52,415 nt of DNA from an uncultured Bacteroidales bacterium (GTDB taxonomy: Bacteria > Bacteroidota > Bacteroidia > Bacteroidales > Bacteroidaceae), in NCBI GenBank assembly GCA_902774335.1, contig CACYHW010000018.1:1-52415 (forward strand), read 5' to 3'. Position 1 is the stretch's first letter. Each line of letters opens with the position of its first letter. This document shows positions 23,739 through 32,597 of this stretch, one piece after another. Under the pieces are notes generated by a model. The model searched no databases, had not been told where the DNA came from, and saw only the letters and a program-made list of their open reading frames with translations. The position numbers and the translations under genes are program-made.

Positions 23739-25319
23739 ATGTTTTTAAAGATTCTCATTCTGATTCTTTTCTTCGCCGTGATGATTGGCGTAGGAGTTTA
23801 TTGCCGTAAAACAGCCAATAACGTACAGGGATTTGTCCTGGGTGACCGCAAAGTAGGTTCATGGCTTACCGCTTTTGCTTTCGGCACATCATATTTTTCG
23901 GCCGTAATATTCGTTGGATATGCCGGTCAGTTCGGTTGGAAATACGGTCTGTCCGCCACCTGGATAGGACTGGGCAACGCTCTTATCGGTTCTCTGCTCG
24001 CATGGAGAATCCTGGGACGCCGCACACGCCTTATGACCCAGTATCTCAAGAGTGCCACCATGCCCGATTTCTTTGGACAGCGTTTCAACTCCGAGGCTCT
24101 CAAGGTTGCCGCATCGGTGATTGTATTCATATTCCTTATCCCCTATACCGCATCACTCTACAACGGTCTGTCACGCCTGTTCGGACTCTCGTTCGGCATT
24201 GACTACAGTTGGTGCGTTCTGGGTATGGCTGTCCTGACCGGTATCTATGTTCTGGTAGGCGGTTATATGGCTACCGCAATCAATGACTTCATTCAGGGTA
24301 TGATCATGCTGATAGGTATCGTTGCCGTTATCATCTCCGTACTGAACGGAAACGGCGGTTTCATGGCAGCAATCGAGAAGATGTCACAGATTCCCAGCGA
24401 GGCCGCTCCCGGACTTAACGGTGCATTTGTATCGTTCTTCGGCCCGCAGCCTGTATGGTTGCTTGGCGTTGTACTGCTTACATCACTTGGCACATGGGGT
24501 CTGCCCCAGATGGTAGGAAAGTTCTACGCCATCCGTGACGAGGCTGCCATCCGCAAGGGAACATTCATCTCAACCTTCTTTGCCATCATCGTGGCCGGCG
24601 GTTGCTACTTCCTGGGCGGTTTCGGACGTCTGTACGGAACTGTTATTGACTATGCTCCCAACGGAACACCTATATATGACAGTATTGTTCCCTCAATGCT
24701 GCAGACTCTGCCTGATTTGATGATCGGTGTGGTTATCATCCTGGTGCTCTCGGCATCAATGTCTACACTCTCATCACTGGTTCTCACATCGGGTTCAACA
24801 CTTACACTTGATATCATCAAGCCTGCTCTGGCCAAGGGCGGCAAGAACATGAGCGAGAAGTCACAGCTTCTGTCAATCCGACTGCTGGTTGTATTCTTTA
24901 TCGCCATATCATCCGTACTGGCTATCATCCAGGCCAAGAGCTCAGTTACATTCATCGCTCAGCTCATGGGTATATCCTGGGGTGCTCTGGCCGGTGCCTT
25001 CCTGGCTCCGTTCCTCTATGGACTCTACTGGAAAAGAACTACCAAGGCATCTGTCTGGGCAAGTTTCATTGTGGGCGTGGCTATCATGTGCGGCTGCATG
25101 TACGGAACTTTCACCAAAACCACATTCATCAGCCCCTTCTTCAGCTCACCCATCAACGCCGGTGTGCTCTCAATGGTAGCCGGTCTGGTTATCGTGCCTA
25201 TTGTGAGCCTGTTTACATCGGTCCAGGAGAAGGAGAACGTTGACAAGATGTTCGGCTGCTACGAGCGTAAGGTTACCGTTCATGCATCGACCTCACTGAT
25301 GGAAGAGAATAAGAATTGA
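23739..25319 (+). CDS. Sodium:solute symporter family transporter
   Basis: The 526-residue inner-membrane protein has about 13 hydrophobic segments and SSS-family features: the N-terminal VFLGDR-like FVLGDRKVGSW, AFGTSYFSAVIFVGYAG, GGYMATAINDFIQGMIM and LSASMSTLSSLVLTSGS. It should couple sodium entry to uptake of a small solute. Position between paaK and iorA makes an amino acid or aryl acid a plausible substrate, but sequence alone does not fix it. Its stop codon lies in the first unit of a heptanucleotide repeat, and a terminator separates it from the ACT gene. Confidence 0.9.
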   Translation: MFLKILILILFFAVMIGVGVYCRKTANNVQGFVLGDRKVGSWLTAFAFGTSYFSAVIFVGYAGQFGWKYGLSATWIGLGNALIGSLLAWRILGRRTRLMTQYLKSATMPDFFGQRFNSEALKVAASVIVFIFLIPYTASLYNGLSRLFGLSFGIDYSWCVLGMAVLTGIYVLVGGYMATAINDFIQGMIMLIGIVAVIISVLNGNGGFMAAIEKMSQIPSEAAPGLNGAFVSFFGPQPVWLLGVVLLTSLGTWGLPQMVGKFYAIRDEAAIRKGTFISTFFAIIVAGGCYFLGGFGRLYGTVIDYAPNGTPIYDSIVPSMLQTLPDLMIGVVIILVLSASMSTLSSLVLTSGSTLTLDIIKPALAKGGKNMSEKSQLLSIRLLVVFFIAISSVLAIIQAKSSVTFIAQLMGISWGALAGAFLAPFLYGLYWKRTTKASVWASFIVGVAIMCGCMYGTFTKTTFISPFFSSPINAGVLSMVAGLVIVPIVSLFTSVQEKENVDKMFGCYERKVTVHASTSLMEENKN

Positions 25320-25406
25320 GAATTGAGAATTGAAAATTGAGAATTGAGAATTAATACATTCGCACTTGCGTATCAAATTCTCAATTCTAAACTCTCAATT
25401 CTCAAT
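25315..25406. repeat. Heptanucleotide repeats in inverted arrangement
   Basis: Five head-to-tail units (ATTGAGA, ATTGAGA, ATTGAAA, ATTGAGA, ATTGAGA; 25315-25349) are followed by a 29-base spacer. Three inverted copies (TCTCAAT at 25379-25385, 25393-25399 and 25400-25406) come next. The arms can pair into a long imperfect hairpin. The first unit contains the stop codon of the symporter gene (TGA 25317-25319). Confidence 0.9.
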
Positions 25407-25412
25407 TATAAC

Positions 25413-25420
25413 TAATTTTG
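25413..25420 (+). promoter_or_regulatory. Candidate -7 element for iorA
   Basis: TAATTTTG matches TAnnTTTG and lies 25 bases before the iorA ATG. It begins 6 bases after the inverted repeats, which occupy the place of a -33 box; no TTTG is found there. Confidence 0.4.
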
Positions 25421-25444
25421 CACTTCAGTTTTGAATACTATAAG

Positions 25445-27049
25445 ATGAAGAAACTTTTACTTGGCGACGAAGCCATAGCACAGGGTGCCATCGATGCCGG
25501 ATTAAGCGGTGTTTACGCCTATCCCGGCACACCCTCTACCGAAATAACAGAGTATATCCAGGGTTACTGCAAAAAGAACCCTGACCAGAAGATACACAAT
25601 CGCTGGTGCACCAACGAGAAGACAGCCATGGAGGCTGCTCTGGGTATGTCTTTTGCAGGCAAGCGTGCGCTGGTTTGTATGAAACACGTGGGTATGAACG
25701 TGGCAGCCGACCCGTTCGTAAACTCATCCATCACAGGTGTAAACGGCGGTCTGATTGTCCTTGTGGCCGATGACCCCTCGATGCACTCTTCACAGGATGA
25801 GCAGGACACCCGCTATTACGGCAAGTTTGCCCTGATACCGGTTATTGAGCCCTCATCACAGCAGGAGGCATATGATATGATGTCATACGCCTATGACCTG
25901 TCCGAGAGCCTCAAACTGCCTGTCCTGATGCGTACCGTTACACGTCTGGCCCACTCACGTGCCGTTGTATCACTCAAGGAAAGACGCAACCAGAACGACC
26001 TGAACCCCGTAAGCGGAGTGCGTGACTGGGTATTGCTGCCCGCCATTGCAAAGCGCCGCTACGCTTCACTGCTGGAGCGTCAGCCCGAGATCATGCGCCT
26101 GTCGGTAGAGTCACCCTTCAACAGCTTCAAGGCACAGGCCAAGCGTTTCAAGATGGGTGCCATTGCATGCGGTAACGCCTACAACTACCTCTCAGAGTGC
26201 TACCCCGAGGGTATCCCCTTCCCCGTGCTTAAGATATCACAGTACCCCATACCTACCGAGACCATCCGTACCATGGCCGAGCAGTGCGACTCAATCATGG
26301 TTATCGAGGACGGTCAGCCCTTTGTTGAGGAGCAGGTGGCCGGTATACTTCCCTCTGACTGCAAGATCATAGGTCGTCTGACCGGAGAGTTGCCCCGTCA
26401 GGGAGAGCTTAACCCCGATATCGTAAAGGCCGCTCTGGGTCTGGCTCCGCTGCCGCATCCCGAGGTTGCCAAGAACGTTGTGGCACGTCCTCCCGCCCTC
26501 TGCCAGGGTTGCGGTCACCGCAGCGTATACGAGGCAATCAACATTGTGCTCAAGGATTACAAGGACTCTAAGGTATTCGGTGACATAGGTTGCTACACCC
26601 TGGGTGCCCTGCCTCCCTTCCAGGCTCTGGACAGCACCGTCGATATGGGTGCCAGCATCACCATGGCCAAGGGTGCCGCCGATGCAGGCGTGTTCCCGGC
26701 AGTTGCCATCATCGGTGACAGCACATTCACCCACTCCGGTATGACAGGTCTGCTGGATGCAGTAAATGAGAACTCTCCCATCACAGTTATCATATCCGAT
26801 AATCTGACCACCGGTATGACCGGCGGACAGGACAGCGCCGGAACAAACAAGTTCGAGGCTATCTGCCGCGGCATAGGCGTTGATCCCGACCATCTGAAGG
26901 TTGTGGTTCCCCTGCCCCAGAACATGGAGGAGATTACACGCACCCTGCGTGAGGAGATTGAGTACCGCGGTCTTTCGGTTATCATACCGCGCCGTGAATG
27001 TATCCAGACACTTGCCCGCAAGGCAAAAGCAAAAGCAGCACAGAAATGA
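25445..27049 (+). CDS. iorA: Indolepyruvate ferredoxin oxidoreductase, alpha subunit
   Basis: IorAB oxidatively decarboxylates aryl pyruvates to aryl-acetyl-CoA with TPP and ferredoxin. The 534-residue product has the pyrimidine-binding domain first (GDEAIAQGAIDAG, YAYPGTPSTEI). In its C-terminal third it has the TPP domain, with CQGCGHRS (Cys353, Cys356), GDIGCYTLG (Cys383), GDSTFTHSGMTG and SDNLTTGMTGGQ. It ends at RRECIQTLARK and has no C-terminal 2x[4Fe-4S] ferredoxin domain, unlike archaeal IorA. I start at ATG 25445 rather than the in-frame TTG 25418, which overlaps the -7 box. iorB overlaps by 4 bases. Confidence 0.92.
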   Translation: MKKLLLGDEAIAQGAIDAGLSGVYAYPGTPSTEITEYIQGYCKKNPDQKIHNRWCTNEKTAMEAALGMSFAGKRALVCMKHVGMNVAADPFVNSSITGVNGGLIVLVADDPSMHSSQDEQDTRYYGKFALIPVIEPSSQQEAYDMMSYAYDLSESLKLPVLMRTVTRLAHSRAVVSLKERRNQNDLNPVSGVRDWVLLPAIAKRRYASLLERQPEIMRLSVESPFNSFKAQAKRFKMGAIACGNAYNYLSECYPEGIPFPVLKISQYPIPTETIRTMAEQCDSIMVIEDGQPFVEEQVAGILPSDCKIIGRLTGELPRQGELNPDIVKAALGLAPLPHPEVAKNVVARPPALCQGCGHRSVYEAINIVLKDYKDSKVFGDIGCYTLGALPPFQALDSTVDMGASITMAKGAADAGVFPAVAIIGDSTFTHSGMTGLLDAVNENSPITVIISDNLTTGMTGGQDSAGTNKFEAICRGIGVDPDHLKVVVPLPQNMEEITRTLREEIEYRGLSVIIPRRECIQTLARKAKAKAAQK

Positions 27050-27618
27050 AGACAGATATAATTCTTGCAGGCGTAGGAGGACAAGGTATCCTCTCTATCG
27101 CAACAGTAATAGGTCAGGCCGCCCTTGAGGAGGATCTCTACATCAAGCAGGCCGAGGTTCACGGAATGAGCCAGCGCGGCGGTGACGTGCAGTCCAACCT
27201 GCGCATATCGGACCAGCCCATTGCCAGTGACCTTATCTCACTGGGTCAGGCCGATATCATCATCGCCATGGAGCCCATGGAGGCACTTCGTTACAAGCAG
27301 TACCTGAGCAAGGAAGGTTGGGTAATCACATCATCCAACCCCTTTGTAAACATTGGCAATTACCCCGATCAGAACGCCATTATTGATGAGCTCAAGGAGC
27401 TTGGCAACGTGATCCTGATTGACACCGATGAACTGGGTAAGGAGAACAAGATGCCCAAGGCAGTGAACATGATACTGCTGGGTGCCGCATCAAAGGCTCT
27501 CAAGAGCATAAGCTTTGACAAACTGTGCCAGAGCGTGCGTACCATATTCGGTGCCAAAGGTGATGCAATAGTAGAAATGAACATAAAGGCCCTTGAGATT
27601 GGCCGTAACTGTGAATAA
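27046..27618 (+). CDS. iorB: Indolepyruvate ferredoxin oxidoreductase, beta subunit
   Basis: The 190-residue gamma-domain subunit begins with MKTDIILAGVGGQGILSIA, the typical glycine-rich start, followed by VHGMSQRGGDVQSNLR and AMEPMEALRY. It completes the IorAB complex. ATG 27046 overlaps the iorA stop (ATGA); an in-frame ATG at 26998 inside iorA would add residues outside the family start. The aminotransferase gene begins 9 bases later, so all three genes form an operon. Confidence 0.94.
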   Translation: MKTDIILAGVGGQGILSIATVIGQAALEEDLYIKQAEVHGMSQRGGDVQSNLRISDQPIASDLISLGQADIIIAMEPMEALRYKQYLSKEGWVITSSNPFVNIGNYPDQNAIIDELKELGNVILIDTDELGKENKMPKAVNMILLGAASKALKSISFDKLCQSVRTIFGAKGDAIVEMNIKALEIGRNCE

Positions 27619-27627
27619 AAAACACTG

Positions 27628-28953
27628 ATGAATACGCTGATTCCTGCAAACGTCATTGACGATTATCTTGAGAAAATAGAGGTACGTGACCTTAACAAGG
27701 CCTCCATCCGTCAGGTGCTGGCATGTGAGCTGAATGCCGAGAAAGTAACCGGTAAGGAGTTCATCCATTTTGAGATGGGTGTTCCCGGCATACCTCCATC
27801 GGCCGTGGGTGTAAAAGCCCAGAAAGAGGCACTTGACCGCGGTGTGGCTTCCAAGTATCCCAACATTGAGGGTATCCCAGAACTCAAGGAGCAGGCTGCA
27901 CGATTTGTCAAGGCATTCATCAACACTGACATACTGCCCGGTCACTGCACTCCCACATGCGGAGCTATGCAGGGCACGTTTGCAGCTTTCCTTCTGTGCT
28001 CACAGGTTGATCCTAAGAAGGATACCATCCTTTATATAGATCCCGGATTCCCCGTACAGAAGATGCAGGCTCAGGTAATGGGTGTAAAGACCGCCCAGTT
28101 TGACGTGGCCGATTTCCGCGCCGAGAAACTGGGACCCAAGCTGGAAAGCTACCTCAGTCAGGGTAACATCTGCTGCATAGTCTACAGCAACCCCAACAAC
28201 CCCAGCTGGATGTGTCTTACCGAGAGTGAGATAAAAACCATCGGTGAATTGGCCACAAAGTATGACACCATCATACTTGAGGACCTGGCCTACATGACCA
28301 TGGATTTCCGCCGCGAGGGTCTGGGCATCCCGTTCAAGGAGCCTTATCAGGTAAGCGTATCGCATTACACAGACAACTACATCATGATGCTCAGCGGCAG
28401 TAAGATATTCAGCTATGCAGGTGAGCGCATCGCCGTTGCATGCATATCGGACAAACTCTACGAGCGTCACTTTGAGACTCTGCAAAAGCGTTACAACATA
28501 TCACGTTTTGGTGCCGTTTACGCATATGATATGCTTTACGCAATGTCATCGGGCGTAACCCACTCCGTTCAGTGCGCCATGGCCGCAATGCTCAAGGCCG
28601 CATGTGACGGTGAGTATCAGTTCCGTGAGGATATCCGCGAGTATGCACGCCGCACAGAGAAGATCAAGGCTGCCCTGCTGCGCAACGGATTCAACATCAC
28701 TTATGACAAGGATCTGGAGGAGCCCGTAAGCAACGGATTCTTCTTTACATTCGGCTACAACCTGCCCGACGGTACACCCATGGAGGGTGGCCAGCTGCTG
28801 CATGAGCTGCTCTATTTCGGCATAAGCGGAATCGTGCTCTCATCAACCGGCAGTACCCGCCAAGGTATCCGCGGCTGCGCATCAAACATCCGCGACGACC
28901 AGTTCCCCATCCTTGAGGAACGTCTGCGTCTCTTCAACGAGGCTCACAAGTAA
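27628..28953 (+). CDS. PLP-dependent class I/II aminotransferase
   Basis: The 441-residue fold-type I enzyme has GVPGIPPSAVGVKAQ, CTPTCGAMQGTF, SNPNNPSWMCL, LEDLAYMTMDFR and the PLP-binding Lys in SGSKIFSYAGERIA (Lys259). Cotranscription with iorAB suggests it makes the aryl pyruvate substrate from an aromatic amino acid. The specificity is inferred from context only; a broad-range aminotransferase is the alternative. A 79-base gap without a recognisable promoter or terminator follows. Confidence 0.88.
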   Translation: MNTLIPANVIDDYLEKIEVRDLNKASIRQVLACELNAEKVTGKEFIHFEMGVPGIPPSAVGVKAQKEALDRGVASKYPNIEGIPELKEQAARFVKAFINTDILPGHCTPTCGAMQGTFAAFLLCSQVDPKKDTILYIDPGFPVQKMQAQVMGVKTAQFDVADFRAEKLGPKLESYLSQGNICCIVYSNPNNPSWMCLTESEIKTIGELATKYDTIILEDLAYMTMDFRREGLGIPFKEPYQVSVSHYTDNYIMMLSGSKIFSYAGERIAVACISDKLYERHFETLQKRYNISRFGAVYAYDMLYAMSSGVTHSVQCAMAAMLKAACDGEYQFREDIREYARRTEKIKAALLRNGFNITYDKDLEEPVSNGFFFTFGYNLPDGTPMEGGQLLHELLYFGISGIVLSSTGSTRQGIRGCASNIRDDQFPILEERLRLFNEAHK

Positions 28954-29032
28954 GTAATTAGGCTGAAAAAACAGCGGATAAGACGTATTTTGAGTATCTT
29001 GCCGTTCTGAAACCGGATAAGCTGAAAGTAGG

Positions 29033-29587
29033 ATGAGAACTGAGCAGGAACTGGCACGCTTGTGTACTGCAGGCGATAGGGAAGCGCAAGGCGAACTCTA
29101 CGCTCAGTATGCTTCGCGTCTATATGCTCTCTGCTACCGATACGTGGCAGACCGTGAAGAGGCCCAGGACCTGATGCATGATGCCATGATAAAGGCCATG
29201 GACAGTTTCCGGTCTTTCAGTTATAACGGAGACGGTTCGCTGTACGCATGGCTTCGCCGCCTTACGGTCAACGTTGTGATTGACCGCCTGCGCCAGATGA
29301 GCAAACTGCGTCTTGTACCGCTGGATCAGACTATCGAAACGGGCAATACTGATACCGATGACGATGCGGCCGATAACATACCGGCACAGGTTCTGATGGA
29401 TATGGTGGCAGCCCTGCCATCGGTCAGGCGTACTGTATTCAACATGTACTGCATTGACGGATTCAGCCATAAGGATATAGCCGATGCCATCGGCATAACG
29501 GAGAAAGGGTCGGCATCCATTCTGGCCAAGGCTCGCGCCCAGCTTAAGAGCCAGGTTAATGATTATCTTAAAAGGACAGGAAGATGA
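29033..29587 (+). CDS. ECF-type RNA polymerase sigma factor
   Basis: The 184-residue product has sigma region 2 (about residues 22-90: LYALCYRYVADREEAQDLMHDAMIKA, split by YVADREE, then WLRRLTVNVVIDRLR). Region 4 (about 128-176) has LPSVRRTVFNMYCIDGFSHKDIA and ITEKGSASILAKARAQL. No region 1.1 or 3 is present. Such factors act on a few target promoters when released from an anti-sigma protein. The next gene overlaps its stop (ATGA), the usual place for the anti-sigma partner. Confidence 0.92.
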   Translation: MRTEQELARLCTAGDREAQGELYAQYASRLYALCYRYVADREEAQDLMHDAMIKAMDSFRSFSYNGDGSLYAWLRRLTVNVVIDRLRQMSKLRLVPLDQTIETGNTDTDDDAADNIPAQVLMDMVAALPSVRRTVFNMYCIDGFSHKDIADAIGITEKGSASILAKARAQLKSQVNDYLKRTGR

Positions 29588-29802
29588 AAGATTTTGACGA
29601 TATATTCAAGCAGCGCCTGGAAGGCTATGAGATGAAATTGCCTGCATCGGACCGTGATGATTTCCTTAACCGGAAAGCTACACGCGAACGTTACGCCCGC
29701 CGTCGCCGCAATTTCCTGAGCCTGGCAGTAGGAATACCCGCCGCCCTTGCCATCATCTGTGCAATACTCTTCTGTATTTATCTCCTGTCAAAAGCCAGCT
29801 AG
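29584..29802 (+). CDS. Small single-pass membrane protein, putative anti-sigma factor
   Basis: The 72-residue product has a charged cytoplasmic N-terminus ([20 protein letters not shown]), a basic patch RYARRRRN and one transmembrane helix (about residues 45-68), then stops. In many Bacteroidales, sigma genes are followed by a longer protein with the same kind of N-terminus plus a membrane segment and a periplasmic or barrel domain. Here that sensory part is missing. The ATGA overlap with the sigma gene supports a linked role. The stop overlaps the convergent ugd stop by 4 bases, so no room for a longer frame is seen. Confidence 0.7.
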   Translation: MKDFDDIFKQRLEGYEMKLPASDRDDFLNRKATRERYARRRRNFLSLAVGIPAALAIICAILFCIYLLSKAS

Positions 29803-31070
29803 TCGCGGCGGAAGAGGTCGCGGGTGTAGACCTTGTCCTGGACATCGTCCAGGCACGAGTCGTAGCGGTTGGCTATTATTGAGTTGCAGCGGCGCTTGAA
29901 CTCGTCCAGGTTGTTCACCACCTCACTACCAAAGAATGTATCTCCGTCCTTGAGCGTGGGTTCGTAGATAATGACTTTTGCTCCCTTTGCCTTGACGCGC
30001 TTCATAACGCCCTGAATTGAGCTCTGACGGAAGTTGTCGGAGTTGGATTTCATTGTAAGACGGTAAACGCCCACGGTAATATCCTTTTCCGATGCCTCGT
30101 TCCATGCGCTGTTAGCGGTGTAATAGCCGGCTTTTTCAAGCACACGGTCGGCAATGAAATCCTTACGGGTGCGGTTGCTGTCCACAATAGCCTGGATAAG
30201 GTTCTCAGGAACATCATTATAATTGGCCAGGAGCTGTTTTGTATCCTTAGGCAGGCAGTAGCCGCCGTATCCGAACGACGGGTTGTTGTAGTGGCTTCCG
30301 ATACGCGGATCCAGGCCCACGCCGTCAATGATGGCGCGTGTATCCAGTCCCTTCATCTCGGCGTATGTGTCAAGCTCGTTGAAGAAGCTTACACGCAGTG
30401 CCAGATAGGTGTTGGCGAACAGCTTTACGGCCTCGGCCTCGGTGGTTCCCATATAGAGAGTATCGATGTTCTCCTTGATGGCTCCCTCCTGCAGAAGCTT
30501 TGCAAAGGTATGTGCTGCCTCCTCCAGACGCGGAACCTTTTTATCGAATCCAACGATGATTCTGGAGGGATAGAGGTTATCGTAAAGAGCCTTGCTCTCA
30601 CGCAGGAACTCCGGCGCGAAGATGATGTTGGGGACAACCACCTTCATTGTGCCGTCTGCCAGACGCTCGCGGTATGAGAACTTTTCACGTACGCTCTCGG
30701 TATAGCCTACCGGGATGGTTGACTTGATTACCATGATGGCGTCGGGGTTGACCTTGAGAACCAGGTCTATCACCTCCTCCACGTGGCTGGTGTCAAAGAA
30801 GTTCTTCTTGCTGTCGTAGTTGGTGGGGGCGGCTATCACTACAAAGTCGGCATCGGAATATGCCTTTTCACCGTCCAATGTAGCCGTAAGGTCTAATTTC
30901 TTCTCGGCCAGATACTGCTCAATATAGTCATCCTGGATGGGTGATTTCTTATTGTTGATCAAGTCTACCTTTTCCTTTACAACGTCAACGGCTGTAACAT
31001 GATTCTTCTGAGCCAGCAATGTGGCTAAGGATAGTCCTACATAACCTGTTCCTGCAACTGCAATCTTCAT
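29799..31070 (-). CDS. ugd: UDP-glucose 6-dehydrogenase
   Basis: The enzyme oxidises UDP-glucose twice to UDP-glucuronate for surface polysaccharide. The 423-residue product has the NAD-binding motif [10 protein letters not shown] (7-16), the central [20 protein letters not shown] segment and the catalytic Cys272 in [14 protein letters not shown]. The C-terminal UDP-binding domain is complete. A related nucleotide-sugar dehydrogenase is possible. It follows the UpxY gene by 15 bases and is the only sugar-nucleotide gene of this operon. Confidence 0.9.
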   Translation of the reverse strand: MKIAVAGTGYVGLSLATLLAQKNHVTAVDVVKEKVDLINNKKSPIQDDYIEQYLAEKKLDLTATLDGEKAYSDADFVVIAAPTNYDSKKNFFDTSHVEEVIDLVLKVNPDAIMVIKSTIPVGYTESVREKFSYRERLADGTMKVVVPNIIFAPEFLRESKALYDNLYPSRIIVGFDKKVPRLEEAAHTFAKLLQEGAIKENIDTLYMGTTEAEAVKLFANTYLALRVSFFNELDTYAEMKGLDTRAIIDGVGLDPRIGSHYNNPSFGYGGYCLPKDTKQLLANYNDVPENLIQAIVDSNRTRKDFIADRVLEKAGYYTANSAWNEASEKDITVGVYRLTMKSNSDNFRQSSIQGVMKRVKAKGAKVIIYEPTLKDGDTFFGSEVVNNLDEFKRRCNSIIANRYDSCLDDVQDKVYTRDLFRRD

Positions 31071-31085
31071 AATCCTTATTATCGT

Positions 31086-31637
31086 TTAGTTTTCTATCAT
31101 CTCAATATAGGAGAGCGGGAGCTCTATCCTGGCCGATCCCAGCACTCCCAGTCCCACTGCCACGCATTTCTTGCTCGATACCTCCACAAGCTCGCACTCC
31201 CTATCCATGAGTGGTCCGAATTTAACACGGACACGGTCGCCGGGCGAGAACTTTCCGGGATCAATGGTGACCGGACGGTCCTCATACTCCACCATCAGAC
31301 GGAATGTCTCCAGGTCATTGTCACGTATCACAGCCGGCTGCTTGAGGTTATGGTCCATCATAAAACCGGTAATGCTGCGCACGCGCTCCAGGATGGGCAC
31401 CCTCTCGGAGTTCTTGCAGTGAATGAATATGTATCTGGGCAGGAGCAGCACCTGGACAGTCTTGATCCTGTCGCTCCACTTGCGTTTTACGGTCTGCTGA
31501 GGAAGGAAATACTCTACTCCCATCTGCTTTAAAAGGTCAGCGCTTTTCCACTCATGGCAATACTTGACCCTGCCGATGAACCATTGCGGCTTGGTGTAGA
31601 AGTCCGGTATATCTGTCCCGACGGGAAATAGAGGCAT
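31086..31637 (-). CDS. UpxY/NusG-like transcription antiterminator
   Basis: The 183-residue product has a NusG N-terminal domain (QWFIGRVKYCHEWKSADLL, QQTVKRKW, LLLPRYIFIHC, VRSITGFM) and a KOW domain near residues 130-180 (FSPGDRVRVKFGPLM, VAVGLGVLGSARIELP). Family members (UpxY in Bacteroides) let polymerase read through the leader of their own capsule locus. Here the gene is followed only by ugd and no capsule genes are in view. The start ATG is 41 bases from a -7 box (TATCTTTG, minus strand, 31688-31695). Confidence 0.88.
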   Translation of the reverse strand: MPLFPVGTDIPDFYTKPQWFIGRVKYCHEWKSADLLKQMGVEYFLPQQTVKRKWSDRIKTVQVLLLPRYIFIHCKNSERVPILERVRSITGFMMDHNLKQPAVIRDNDLETFRLMVEYEDRPVTIDPGKFSPGDRVRVKFGPLMDRECELVEVSSKKCVAVGLGVLGSARIELPLSYIEMIEN

Positions 31638-31687
31638 ATAATAGGTCTTTTTCCGGGCCTGCAGTTATTCACAGACCCGCATTAACG

Positions 31688-31725
31688 CAAAGATAATGAT
31701 TTATGACAAAAAGATTTTATCTTTG
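31688..31725. promoter_or_regulatory. Divergent -7 elements forming an inverted repeat
   Basis: CAAAGATAA (31688-31696) and TTATCTTTG (31717-31725) are perfect inverted copies. Each contains TATCTTTG, fitting TAnnTTTG, pointing left toward upxY-ugd and right toward the cyclophilin gene. No -33 TTTG is found at 19-21 bases for either. The plus-strand start would fall about 15 bases before ATG 31748. Confidence 0.5.
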
Positions 31726-31747
31726 TCAACAAAAGAAAACAGAACAA

Positions 31748-32584
31748 ATGAGATACAAATTTTTAGCATTACTACTGATGGCAGCAACTATTAACTCCTG
31801 CGGGGCCGGTTCCTCGCAGAACGCGAAAGCACAGGATGAGACTAAGGTTCTTATCAAGACAAACTTAGGTGATATAACTATCAAACTCTACAATGAGACA
31901 CCCCAGCACAGGGACAATTTCATAAAGCTGGTACAGGAGCACTACTACGACAGCGTCCTGTTCCACCGCGTAATACGCGACTTCATGGTTCAGGCCGGTG
32001 ATCCCGACTCCAAGAACGCCGAGAAGTACGCACAGCTGGGTACCGGAGGTCCCGGTTATACCATCCCCGCAGAGTTTGTATACCCCCAGTACTTCCATAA
32101 GCGCGGTGCGTTGAGTGCGGCACGTCAGGGCGATCAGGTCAATCCCGAACGTAACTCTTCGGGCTCACAGTTCTATATCGTTACCGGTAAGAAGTACTCC
32201 AAGTTCCAGCTTCAGGATCTGGAAGAGCAACTTGACAAGCAGCAGGGACAGACAATCTTCAATCTGCTGTGCGGCCAGAACATCGATAAAATCAGAGAGA
32301 TTCAGGCTTCCGGCGACCAGGACAGCCTGATGCGTCTGCAGGACGAACTTGTAGCCAAGACCGAGCAGATGCTCAAGGAACAGGGGCCGTTCAAGTTCAC
32401 AAAGGAGCAGGTTGAGGCATATACCAGCCAGGGCGGAACACCGTTCCTGGACAACCAGTACACCGTATTCGGTGAGGTTATTGACGGAATGAAGGTAGTT
32501 GAGAAGATAGAATCGGCAGGAACCGATACCTATGACCGTCCGCGAAAGGATATCAGCATTATCACGATGGAAATTATCAAATAA
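31748..32584 (+). CDS. Cyclophilin-type peptidyl-prolyl isomerase lipoprotein
   Basis: The 278-residue product is a lipoprotein (TINSCGAG, Cys18), expected to help folding outside the cytoplasm. The cyclophilin domain begins with VLIKTNLGDITIKLYNETP and has FHRVIRDFMVQAGDP and SGSQFYIVTGKKY. After this an insert of about 75 residues, predicted helical and Gln/Glu-rich, interrupts the domain before LDNQYTVFGEVIDGM. I start at ATG 31748; an in-frame ATG at 31703 lies upstream of the -7 box and spoils the signal peptide. The phosphatase gene follows after 13 bases. Confidence 0.92.
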   Translation: MRYKFLALLLMAATINSCGAGSSQNAKAQDETKVLIKTNLGDITIKLYNETPQHRDNFIKLVQEHYYDSVLFHRVIRDFMVQAGDPDSKNAEKYAQLGTGGPGYTIPAEFVYPQYFHKRGALSAARQGDQVNPERNSSGSQFYIVTGKKYSKFQLQDLEEQLDKQQGQTIFNLLCGQNIDKIREIQASGDQDSLMRLQDELVAKTEQMLKEQGPFKFTKEQVEAYTSQGGTPFLDNQYTVFGEVIDGMKVVEKIESAGTDTYDRPRKDISIITMEIIK

Positions 32585-32597
32585 TTACTGACTTACA

